The position numbers and the translations under genes were made by a program. Below the pieces are notes generated by a model. That model had not been told where the DNA came from, ran no database searches, and saw nothing but the letters and a program-made list of their open reading frames with translations. A DNA stretch of 64,000 bases from Solen grandis (Eukaryota > Mollusca > Bivalvia > Adapedonta > Solenidae), in contig CM037777.1 in NCBI GenBank assembly GCA_021229015.1, positions 22,862,777-22,926,776 on the forward strand, read 5' to 3'. This document shows, one piece after another, positions 48,774-59,136 of the stretch; the stretch's first letter is position 1, and each line of letters starts with the position of its first letter.

Positions 48774-51423
48774 GTAAGGATCATCATCAAGTAATAAATT
48801 AATATTTTCTCAAAAATCAAGGGTTTCCCAAAACTTAGAGTGTCCCATTTATATATATGGATTAACTCCAAATTTGTAATATGGATACCTTATGAGGTGT
48901 AGAAATGCAGTGCACAAGAACCGTAACCCTAGCACATCCAATTATTGAAATATCCCTCATAGTTGATGTTGTTTTGAAAAATTGTCCAGTGCATTACTTC
49001 CAACACTGTTGATTGGATTCACTCTGGATACTTAGGAGGTGTAGAAGTGCTTTGCCAGGAACTGTACCTCTATAATTCTTTAATTACCCCCTTTCGTTCA
49101 TTTTATAAAAAGAAATTTGTCCTAGCATAAGTTCCATATGGTGGATACATTTCAAACTTAGATCATAGATACCTTATGAGGTGTAAGATTGAAATACATA
49201 TGTACATAGGAGTCATAATTTTGCTTTTTGTGCCCCCAGCATAGCATGGCAAATAGGTAGGGGACATTTTTATATGTGGTGTTGGTGTCAAATGATAGGG
49301 CCTTCTAAGCTCACCTGAGCAAAGCTCAGGGTGAGCTATTGTGATCCCGTGAGCATCCGTCATGCGGCGTGCGGCATCAACAATTTTTAGTGTTTACACT
49401 CTATCACCTTTATTTCTTAAGCAATCATCTTCAAACTTTAAGACAATGTTTATGACCGTAATGTCTCGATTGAGTTCGATTATGGCTGAGATCCGTCAAT
49501 TAGGTCAGAAGTTATGCTACTTTTAATATTAAAAAAATGCCATATTTCATGTTGTTTACACTCTAGCATCTGCATCTTTTGAGCAATCATCTTCAAACTT
49601 TATGGCAATGCTTATGACCATAAGGTTTCGATTGAGTTTGATTATGGCTAAGATCCGTCAATTAGGTAAGGAGTATGCCCCTTTTAATATTCAAAAATTG
49701 CCACATTTCACGTTGTTTACACTCTAGCATCTGCATCTTTTGAGCAATCTTCTTCAAACTTTATGGCAATGCTTATGACCATAAGGTCTCGATTGAGTTC
49801 GATTATGGCTAAGATCCGTCAATTAGGTCAGGAGTTATGCCCCTTTTAATATTAAAAAATTGCCAGATTTCACTTTGTTTACACTCTAGCATCTGCATCT
49901 TTTGAGCAATCATCTTCAAACTTTATGGCAATGCTTATGACCATAAGGTCTCGATTGAGTTCGATTAGGCTAGATCGTATTAGGTCAGGAGTTATGCCCC
50001 TTTAAGTATAAAAAATGCCAGATTTCACATTGTTTACACTCTAGCATCTGCATCTTTTGAGCAATCATCTTCAAACTTTATGGCAATGCGTATGACCATA
50101 ATGTCTCGATTGAGTTTGAATATGGCTGAGATCGGTCAATTAGATCAGGAGTTCAGCCCCTTTTAATATAAAAAAAAATGCCAGATTTCACTTTGTTTAC
50201 ACTCTAGCATCTTCATCTTTTGAGCAATCATCTTCAAACTTTATGACAATGTTTATGACCATAAGGTCTCAATTGAGTTCAATTATGGCTAAGATCCGTC
50301 AATTAGATCAGGTGTATGCCCCTTTTGATATTAAAAATATGCCATATTTCACTTTGTTTACACTCTAGCATCTTCATCTTTTAAGCAATCATCTTCAAAC
50401 TTTATGGCAGTGCTTATGACCATAATGTCTCGATCGAGTTTGAATATGGCTGAGATCGGTCAATTAGGTCAGAAGTTATGCTACTTTTAATATTAAAAAA
50501 ATGCCATATTTCATGTTGTTTACACTCTAGCATCTTCATCTTTTGAGCATTCATCTTCAAACTTTATGGCAATGCTTATGACCATAAGGTTTCCATTGAG
50601 TTCGATTGTGGCTAAGATCCGTCAATTAGGTAAGGAGTATGCCCCTTTTAATATTCAAAAATTGCCATATTTCACGTTGTTTACACTCTAGCATCTTCAT
50701 CTTTTAAGCAATCATCTTCAAACTTTATGGCAGTGCTTATGACCATAATGTCTCGATTGAGTTTGAATATGGCTGAGATCGGTCAATTAGGTCAGGAGTT
50801 AAGCCCCTTTTATATAAAAAAATGCCAGATTTCACTTTGATTACACTCTAGCATCTTCATCTTTTGAGCATTCATCTTCAAACTTTATGGCAATGTTATG
50901 CCCATAATTTCTCAATCGGGTTCAATTATAACTGATATTGACTAGTTAATTTAGGGGTTATGCCCTTTTCACCATAAAAAAAGCCAGATTTCACTTTTAC
51001 ACTCTAGCATCTTTATTTCTTAAGCAATCATCTTTCTCAGGTGAGCGATCAAGGGCCATCTTGGCCCTCTTGTTTTTGTATTGTGATAACTTGTTGGTGA
51101 AGCAAAATTAATTTGATAAATTGTGATTGTTTGATACATACCCTTTCTGTGACAGCTGTTGGAATGGCAACACAGAAAACCCATCTAGTTCATTCATTTC
51201 ATTATACAGTGTTTTAATGCCTCTGCACTACGCTTCAGAGAGCAATTCAGTATGGCTAAATACTACAGTATAACTGGTTGTTCCAGTGGAGCTGATCCAG
51301 GGTGGTATTTATAATCCAAAGCGGTCGGTGAGCCTCGTGAAGGATCTGACACAGGTAGAGAGGGCATGTGGGATGCTGCAGCAGAAACTGACCATGGTCC
51401 TCGAATATGTTGATGATGTCTTG
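48682..51423 (+). CDS. EIF3F: eIF3 subunit F-like, two exons, partial
   Basis: Two exons (48682-48773, 51287-51423) join in phase 1 to give 76 contiguous residues. The first encodes THIGTPGKTLGTMFAPVEVD then MVSYEPEQVG; the second VELIQGGIYNPKRSVSLVKD to LEYVDDVL. This follows the end of the MPN domain and the C-terminal linker/helix of eIF3F (human: LMGVPGRTMGVMFTPL ... DLQQVGGASARIQDAL ... QYAEDVL). eIF3F is a non-catalytic MPN subunit of the eIF3 translation initiation complex. The MPN core exons upstream and the last C-terminal exon are not visible between the SelO gene and the window end. They may sit in gaps, beyond 64 kb, or be absent in a duplicated fragment. The exon sequences themselves show no lesion. 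Confidence 0.7.
48890..49200. repeat. Diverged family 2-like units
   Basis: AGTGCACAAGAACCGTAACC and ATACCTTATGAGGTGTAGAA recur two or three times, similar in wording to reversed family 2 units. Low confidence. Confidence 0.35.
49306..51076 (-). mobile_element. Family 1 element with ~162-bp tandem core, reverse
   Basis: The hairpin end AGCTCACCTGAGC AAA GCTCAGGGTGAGCT starts near 49308; the other terminus AGGTGAGCGATCAAGGGCCA, TCTTGGCCCTCTTG ends near 51072. Between lie about ten units of roughly 162 bp (TTTACACTCTAGCATCTGCA, TTTTGAGCAATCATCTTCAA, ATGACCATAAGGTCTCGATT, AAGATCCGTCAATTAGGTCA). It lies in the intron between the two eIF3F-like exons. Confidence 0.8.
51287..51423 (+). CDS. EIF3F: eIF3F-like exon b
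   Basis: Acceptor GGTTGTTCCAG before 51287, donor TTG/GTATGT after 51423. Completes Val with the previous exon, ends in phase 0 after LEYVDDVL. 46 codons including the split one. Confidence 0.75.
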
Positions 51424-51474
51424 GTATGTGGGTCTCTTGATTTTACAGACTTATGTAGGAAAAAATAGAATAAT

Positions 51475-51690
51475 CTTCTTGTCAGAAACCACAAGGCCTG
51501 GAGTTAAGATATTTAATGTGTAACATGGCATAATAGACATTTACAAAAATTGTTCAAATCATGGCCCTGGGGTGAAAACTGGCTCTGCCCCAAGGGGTCA
51601 CTTGGTTTTACATAGACTTATAAAAATAGGAAAAACTTGAAAAAAATCTTCTTGTCAGAAACTAAAAGGCCTGGAGTTACATGTTTGGTA
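51475..51690. repeat. Two copies of a ~185-bp dispersed unit
   Basis: CTTCTTGTCAGAAACCACAA and CTTCTTGTCAGAAACTAAAA, each followed by GGCCTGGAGTTA, lie about 180 bp apart, with GGCTCTGCCCCAAGGGGTCA between. This wording also occurs in the family 1 copy at 35.3-35.5 kb. Confidence 0.45.
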
Positions 51691-52195
51691 TGTTACATGG
51701 CCTAGTGCTTGACACAGTGCAGTCTTGGCTTCGCAATTCCTAAATTTTAAAATACATATTAAGTAAACCAGGTAATGAGGTATCTTTTATTAGAATTTTA
51801 ATCTTTTGTTTGAGAATGTTGCTAATTTACCATACTTTGTTGATCAGGCCATTTTTTGACAATTATAAAGGGGATGGAAAAACTTTGTAAAATACATGTA
51901 ATTACTTGAATGTTGAATAAAAGTTGTGGTCAGGAGGGGATTTTCTTGTAGGAAAAAAATACACATTTGCCCGTGATGTTAACAAGTTATCCCCATCATA
52001 CAAAACACTAGTGTAAACAGCAAGACAGACTGAGGCTAATGGTGGAGGAATTGGCTGTCCATGTTTGTTTGTCAACAGACTTGCATTTACCAAAAATAGG
52101 ATAGCAATCAAGACATGATGATACCAGTTAACCTGCTCTACATAATAGAAGTTGCTAGTTAAAACTTACGCAGCTCCGAGTTGTGCTTTTTTTAA

Positions 52196-52419
52196 CCCTT
52201 ACAATACTGTGGGCACTTGTGACTGCCTTTGCAATCAGTGCAGACCAATCAACCAGTGCAGACCAATCAACCTGCACATCCATGCAGTCTGATCATGGTC
52301 TTCACTATTTGATACTCATTCAAAAAAATAATAAATGGTCAGCAACCCATAAACAACTAATGGTACAGTCCAAATTGAAGAAAGGACAGGTCCAATTAAG
52401 AAATTTAGCATAGTTAGGG
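52196..52419. mobile_element. Second TTAA MITE type, full copy
   Basis: Flanked by TTAA (52192-52195, 52420-52423), ends CCCTTACAATAC and GCATAGTTAGGG (inverted, imperfect). The same interior is found at 37710-37854. Pieces of it (CCCTTACAATGCTGTTGGC, AGATCATGGTCTTC, TCAGTCAATAAATTTTCAG) were later incorporated in each unit of the 54-61.6 kb array. Confidence 0.65.
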
Positions 52420-52712
52420 TTAATTACCACTGTTTTTGCAGTAATTTATCATCATGCCATTTTCCAGGCCTTCTCCCACATGTCCTGTTGGTCAGATAGT
52501 CTATTGGAAGAGAATTTCTGGTCCTGAAATTCCCCCCCCCCCCAGCCAACCAGTTTATGCACGATATTGTGGTGCAGATCCCATTAATGATGAGATACAA
52601 CTAACTTCCATGGCTATGATTGGCCAGTGATTACAGTTACACACTCTCTGAATGGTGATCTGATTTTTGACACATCATGTATGTCTGTGATACAAAATTC
52701 AGAACCCTGGTA

Positions 52713-53674
52713 CAGTACAGCTCCGCTATATTGCGGACTGCTATTTCGCGTTGACCAATATATCGCGGTTGTTCTATGGACCCCAAAAATATATCGCGTT
52801 CTTTGCATAGGCTTACCGCGAAACTAATCTATCTCCTTCTTTATCTATGTGTATTTAAAAGAGTTTCGCGGTCAGTATTTAACATGCTAGTGCACTGACA
52901 CGCGGAAGTGATAACAATTAAACACCCCAGGTGGTAAGCTATTGTGTTTTGGGGCAGTTGATGATTACGCAATCGAGTGTTAATGATCGGCAACAATGCA
53001 GGTTTGTAGGTATAATTATCCAACCACAGTAATCAGCATTTAATTGGTAGGACATTCAATACCAAGCAGATACTCGATAAAATACACAAACATTGTCTAA
53101 AATCCACTGTAATGGTATTTTTGTTTATTATGCTAGCGTACATAATTTTACCATGGATTAAAAAGTCCCGGAAAATAGCCAATCTTTTTCACCGGAAGTA
53201 AACAATAAATGATAATTAGATCAGCATTACCTGGTAATGTTTCATTTAAACATTAACAGGGCTCCTCATATCGATACATCATAATAAGTTCACCTCAGCT
53301 TAATTTGAAATAGCGATGAATTGTAGTGGAATGGCAATTTTCACACCGACATTGTTTTGACAAACAATGAACGGCGTATAATTTATTATAATGAGATATG
53401 CTGAAGAGTTTCGTAACCACTTCACATCACCATACCGTACACACTGCTCTCTGAATCTGAATCCTCGGCAATTATAATGCAAAAAAAAAAAAAAATCAAT
53501 TATTTAAAATAAGTCTATAAATAAAATAATGTTTATTGCTTTATATTAGGGTTTCTCAAGAATTTACGACTATCACAAAGACACATATAGCATTCTCAAA
53601 CCTACTACGCGGTCCACTATATCGCGGTATTTGGGCTTGGACCCCAAGAACCGCGATATAGCGGAGTTGTACTG
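52713..53674. mobile_element. pogo/Tigger-like MITE, TA target
   Basis: TIRs CAGTACAGCTCCGCTATAT and ATATAGCGGAGTTGTACTG (22 of 24 terminal positions match) are flanked by TA. Paralogous units at 54914 and 56748 show the empty site CCTGATATACCTAAT. No transposase frame; 962 bp. Confidence 0.8.
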
Positions 53675-54558
53675 TATACCTAATCATGTTGAAATAAAGT
53701 TTTATGAAATGGAGCAAATTGATGAGCTAAGTATTCAGAAAATGAGACTCTTCAATGTTTCAGTTGTAATAATCTGACACCTGTGAAAAGCTAAAAAGCC
53801 TGAAGACTATTTTATAATGGGTCAGTGGTTACCTGGTTGCCGTTTTGAATGTTGCCATATGATTTTCAGGGTTGTTGTTTGTTTTTTTCAGTTTTAAACT
53901 TTCACCCATTATCATGAACTATGATTGATTGATTTATTGTAACATATCTATTCTAAGGAAAGGTATAAAATCTTTTTCTTTTTTTTTTGTGTTACATTAT
54001 GAAGGCAGATGTATGATGTTCAATCTGTTCTTTTTTTCTTTTCTTTTTCTTTTTAATTCTGCAATACAATAATTATTGAAGGATCACTAATGATGAGACA
54101 CTACTAACTTCCATGGCTATGACTGGCCAGTGATTACAGTTACACACTCTGAATGGTGATCCAATCTGTGGACCTCATTTGTAGCTTACAAGTTATTTAC
54201 AAGTTATCCCTGTCATACAAGTCACTGGTGAAAACAAAGTAAAGTAAATGACTGTCGAGGTTTATTTGTCTGCAGATTTGCATTTACCGATACCAAAAAT
54301 AGGACAGCCAGCAATATTGAACACACATGATGATACCAGTTCTCATTATGAGAAGTTGCTGATTTAAAAGTTCTACAGTACTCTGAGCTTTGCTTTATTT
54401 TACCCTTACAATGCTGTTGGCACTTGTAAGTTGTGACTGCCTTCACATCCAATACAGACCAAGATCATGGTCTTCTTTGTTCAGTCAATAAATTTTCAGG
54501 AAGCACCCCCATAAACAACTCATTGTATATAACCAGTCTTTATGAAATGATGCATATA

Positions 54559-54632
54559 GTGGGCTCAGTGCAAAAGGGTCGTAACTTATATGTTTTAAAG
54601 AACAAGTTGAGACACTTTTGCACTGAGCCCAC
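54559..54632. mobile_element. 74-bp inverted-repeat mini-element, copy 1
   Basis: GTGGGCTCAGTGCAAAAG ... CTTTTGCACTGAGCCCAC: two perfect 18-bp arms around a 38-bp loop. The corresponding place in units at 59.69 and 60.68 kb (GATGCATATGAATGCCATG) lacks it. Confidence 0.7.
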
Positions 54633-55038
54633 AAATTATGGATGCCATGTTCCTGACCTTCTTCCACATATCCTGTTGGTCAGATAGTCTGACCCATTTC
54701 CATTCGGAAAGAATTACTGAAATTTTGTGAGAGAAATTGTCCCCCAACCAGTTTATGCACGATATTGTGGTGCAGATCCCATGAATGATGAGATAGTTCC
54801 AACTTCCATGGCTATGATTGGCCAGTGATTACAGTTACACACTCTCTGAATGGTGATCTGATTTTTGACATATCATGTATGTCTGTGATACAAAATTCAA
54901 AACCCTGATATACCTGATCATGTGGAAATAGAATTTTAAGAAACGGAGTATATTGATGAGCTAAATATTTAGAAAATAAGACTCTTCAGTGTTTCCATTG
55001 TAATAATCTGATACCTGTGAAACGTTAGGAAGCTTTAA

Positions 55039-55272
55039 CCCTTTCCCTCATAGAGGACACCATGAAAAGACCTATGCGAACAGCATAAAACCAGATCAGC
55101 CTGCGAGTAACTCGCAGGCTGATCAGGTTTTATGCTGTTCGCTGCTCCTCAGTGGTCTGGAAATGAGGATTTTGTAATTCAATTTGGTAAGGTTTAACTG
55201 TGGTTTTCTGCAGATCAGGCTTTATGTGGTACCTATTGAGGGCATCAAAATGAGTATCTATGAGGGAAAGGG
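55039..55272. mobile_element. TTAA-flanked MITE, copy 3 (complete)
   Basis: 234 bp with perfect 16-bp TIRs (CCCTTTCCCTCATAGA / TCTATGAGGGAAAGGG), TTAA on both sides (55035-55038, 55273-55276). The interior hairpin has 33-bp arms starting GCGAACAGCATAAAACC with one mismatch. The neighbouring unit at 56875-56878 holds the empty TTAA site. Confidence 0.9.
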
Positions 55273-56392
55273 TTAAGACTGGTTTGTGACAGATCAGTGG
55301 TTCTACCCGGTTGTTGTAGTGAATGTTGCCATATTATTTTCAGGTTTTTCTCAGTCTTAAAGTTTAATCCATTATTATCATGCATTATGATAGATTGATT
55401 TATTGTAAAATATCTATTCTTAGGAAATCTATAGGTTTTTTCTTTTTGTCTAATATAAGAGATCCTGGGTTACATTTTGTAGGCAGATGAATGGTTTTCA
55501 CTCTCTTCTCTATAATTTATTTTATTTTGCAATACAATAATTATTGAAAGATCACTAATGATGAAATACAACTAACTTCCATGGCTATGATTGGCCAGTG
55601 ATTACAGTTACACACTCTGAATGGTGATCAAATCTGTGGACCGCAATTGTAGCTGATGAGAGTCTCCACATAGTAAATATTTACATAATTTGGAAAACAC
55701 AATTTCATCAATTGGATACGATCAAGTTCATTACCAGAAAGAAAAAGGTGATAAAAGGTTAACAATATCTGTTACTAAATTTCAACCCTCTAATGTTAAA
55801 AAGTTAAGAGATCTCTATTTTCAGAATTTTATTTTTTTTTGAGAATTTTGTTAGATTACTTTGGTAATTGGGCCATTTTTTGACACTTTTAAAGGGGTTG
55901 AAAAAAAAACAACTGAAAAAAACATGTAAGTTCCTTGAATGTTGAACAAAAGTTGTGATTAGGAAGGACATTTTTTGGTAGAAAAAATACATATTTGCCC
56001 ATGATGTTAACAAGTTATCCCTGTCATACAAGACACTGGTGAAAACAGCATGTCAGACTGAGGCAAATGGGAGAGTAAATCAAGGTTTATTTGTCTGCAG
56101 ACTTGCATTTACCGGTACCAATAATTGGACAGCCAGCAAAATTGAACACACATGATGATACCAGTCAAACAGTTATAATTATTAGAAGTTGCTGATTTAA
56201 AAGTTCCACAGCACTCTGAGCTTTGCTTTATTTTTACCCTTACAATGCTGTTGGCACTTGTGAGTTGTGACTGCCTTCACATCCAATACAGACCAAGATC
56301 ATGGTCTTCTTTGTTCAGTCAATAAATTTTCAGGAAGCACCCCCATAAACAACTCATTGTATATAACCAGTCTTTATGAAATGATGCATATA

Positions 56393-56472
56393 GTGGGCTC
56401 AGTGCAAAAGGGTCGTAACTTATATGTACATGTATTAAAGAACAAGTTGAGACACTTTTGCACTGAGCCCAC
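56393..56472. mobile_element. Mini-element, copy 2
   Basis: Same 18-bp arms as 54559-54632 with a loop six bases longer (extra ACATGT-like bases). Confidence 0.7.
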
Positions 56473-57909
56473 AAATTATGGTTGCCATGTTCCTGACATT
56501 CTTCCACATATCCTGTTGGTCAGATAGTCTGACCCATTTCCATTCGGAAAGAATTACTGAAATTTTGTGAGAGAAATTGTCCCCCAACCAGTTTATGCAC
56601 GATATTGTGGTGCAGATCCCATGAATGACGAGATAGTTCCAACTTCCATGGCTATGATTGGCCAGTGTTTACAGTTACACACTCCCTGAATGGTGATCTG
56701 ATTTTTGACCTATCATGTATGTCTGTGATACAAAATTCAGAACCCTGATATACCTAATTATGTGGAAATAGAATTTTAAGAAACGGAGTATATTGATGAG
56801 CTAAATATTTAGAAAATAAGACTCTTCAGTGTTTCCAATGTAATAATCTGATACCAGTGAAAAGTTAGGAAGCTTTAAGACTGGTTTATGACAGGTCAGT
56901 GGTTCTATCCGGTTGCTGTAGTGAATGTTGCCATATGATTTTCAGGTTTTTCTTTTTGTCTAATATAAGAGATCCTGGGTTACATTTTGTAGGCAGATTA
57001 ATGGTTTTCACTCTCTTCTCTATAATTTATTTTATTTTGTAATACAATAATTATTGAAAGATCACTAATGATGAGATACAACTAACTTCCATGGCTATGA
57101 TTGACCAGTGATTACAGTTACACACTCTGAATGGTGATCAAATCTGTGGACCTCAATTGTAGCTGATGAGAGTCTCCACATAGTAAATATTTACATAATT
57201 TGGAAAACACAATTTCATCAATTGGATACGATCAAGTTCATTACCAGAAAGAAAAAGGTGATAAAAGGTTAACAATTTCTGTTCCTAAATTTCAACCCTC
57301 TAATGTTAAAAGTTAAGAGATCTCTATTTTCAGAATTTTTTTTTTTTTTTTGTTTTTTTTGTTGAGAATTTTGCTAGATTACTTTGGTAATTGGGCCATT
57401 TTTTGACACTTTTAAAGGGGTTGAAAAAAAAACCTGAAAAAACATGTAAGTTACTTGAATGTTGAACAAAAGTTGTGGTTAGGAAGGATATTTTTTGGTA
57501 GAAAAAATACATACTTGCCCATGATGTTAACAAGTTATCCCTGTCATACAAGACACTGGTGAAAACAGCATGTCAGGCTGAGGCAAATGGGAGAGTAAAT
57601 GACTGTCGAGGTTTATTTGTCTGCAGATTTGCATTTACCGATACCAAAAATAGGACAGCCAGCAATATTGAACACACATGATGATACCAGTTCTCATTAT
57701 GAGAAGTTGCTGATTTAAAAGTTCTACAGTACTCTGAGCTTTGCTTTATTTTACCCTTACAATGCTGTTGGCACTTGTAAGTTGTGACTGCCTTCACATC
57801 CAATACAGACCAAGATCATGGTCTTCTTTGTTCAGTCAATAAATTTTCAGGAAGCACCCCCATAAACAAGTCATTGTATATAACCAGTCTTTATGAAATG
57901 ATGCATATA

Positions 57910-57983
57910 GTGGGCTCAGTGCAAAAGGGTCGTAACTTATATGTTTTAAAGAACAAGTTGAGACACTTTTGCACTGAGCCCAC
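57910..57983. mobile_element. Mini-element, copy 3
   Basis: Same arms and loop as copy 1, in the same position of its unit, so copied by segmental duplication and not by fresh insertion. Confidence 0.7.
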
Positions 57984-58389
57984 AAATTATGGATGCCATG
58001 TTCCTGACCTTCTTCCACATATCCTGTTGGTCAGATAGTCTGACCCATTTCCATTCGGAAAGAATTACTGAAATTTTGTGAGAGAAATTGTCCCCCAACC
58101 AGTTTATGCACGATATTGTGGTGCAGATCCCATGAATGATGAGATAGTTCCAACTTCCATGGCTATGATTGGCCAGTGATTACAGTTACACACTCTCTGA
58201 ATGGTGATCTGATTTTTGACATATCATGTATGTCTGTGATACAAAATTCAAAACCCTGATATACCTGATCATGTGGAAATAGAATTTTAAGAAACGGAGT
58301 ATATTGATGAGCTAAATATTTAGAAAATAAGACTCTTCAGTGTTTCCATTGTAATAATCTGATACCTGTGAAAAGTTAGGAAGCTTTAA

Positions 58390-58606
58390 ACCCTTTCCCT
58401 CATAGAGGACACCATGAAAAGACCTATGCGAACAGCATAAAACCAGATCAGCCTGCGAGTAACTCGCAGGCTGATCAGGTTTTATGCTGTTCGCTGCTCC
58501 TCAGTGGTCTGGAAATGAGGATTTTGTAATTCAATTTGGTAAGGTTTAACTGTGGTTTTCTGCAGATCAGGCTTTATGTGGTACCTTTGGGTCAAAAGGG
58601 AAAGGG
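58390..58606. mobile_element. TTAA-flanked MITE, copy 4 (3' deletion)
   Basis: Same position in its unit as copy 3 and nearly identical, but the part before the right end is shortened (GTACCTTTGGGTCAAAAGGG). An extra A follows the left TTAA. The central hairpin is intact. Confidence 0.85.
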
Positions 58607-59102
58607 TTAAGCTGGTTTGTGACAGATCAGTGGTTCTACCCGGTTGTTGTAGTGAATGTTGCCATATTATTTTCAGGTTTTTCTCAGTCTTAAAGTTTAA
58701 TCCATTATTATCATGCATTATGATAGATTGATTTATTGTAAAATATCTATTCTTAGGAAATCTATAGGTTTTTTCTTTTTGTCTAATATAAGAGATCCTG
58801 GGTTACATTTTGTAGGCAGATGAATGGTTTTCACTCTCTTCTCTATAATTTATTTTATTTTGCAATACAATAATTATTGAAAGATCACTAATGATGAGAT
58901 ACAACTAACTTCCATGGCTATGATTGACCAGTGATTACAGTTACACACTCTCTGAATGGTGATCAAATCTGTGGACCTCAATTGTAGCTGATGAGAGTCT
59001 CCACATAGTAAATATTTACATAATTTGGAAAACACAATTTCATCAAAAAAGGTTAAAATTTTTCCAAATTTCCCTTAAAAGTTAAGATATCTCTATTTTC
59101 AG

Positions 59103-59136
<34 letters not shown>

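Noticed and set aside
52613..53482. Open frames in the pogo-like element as a transposase
   Set aside because: Too short, on both strands, and no HTH or DDE motif; the element is non-autonomous.
54433..58038. Three near-identical 84-86-codon frames (54433, 56267, 57784)
   Set aside because: They coincide with the segmental array and span the inverted-repeat mini-element; later units do not keep the frame. By-product of repetition, not a gene family.
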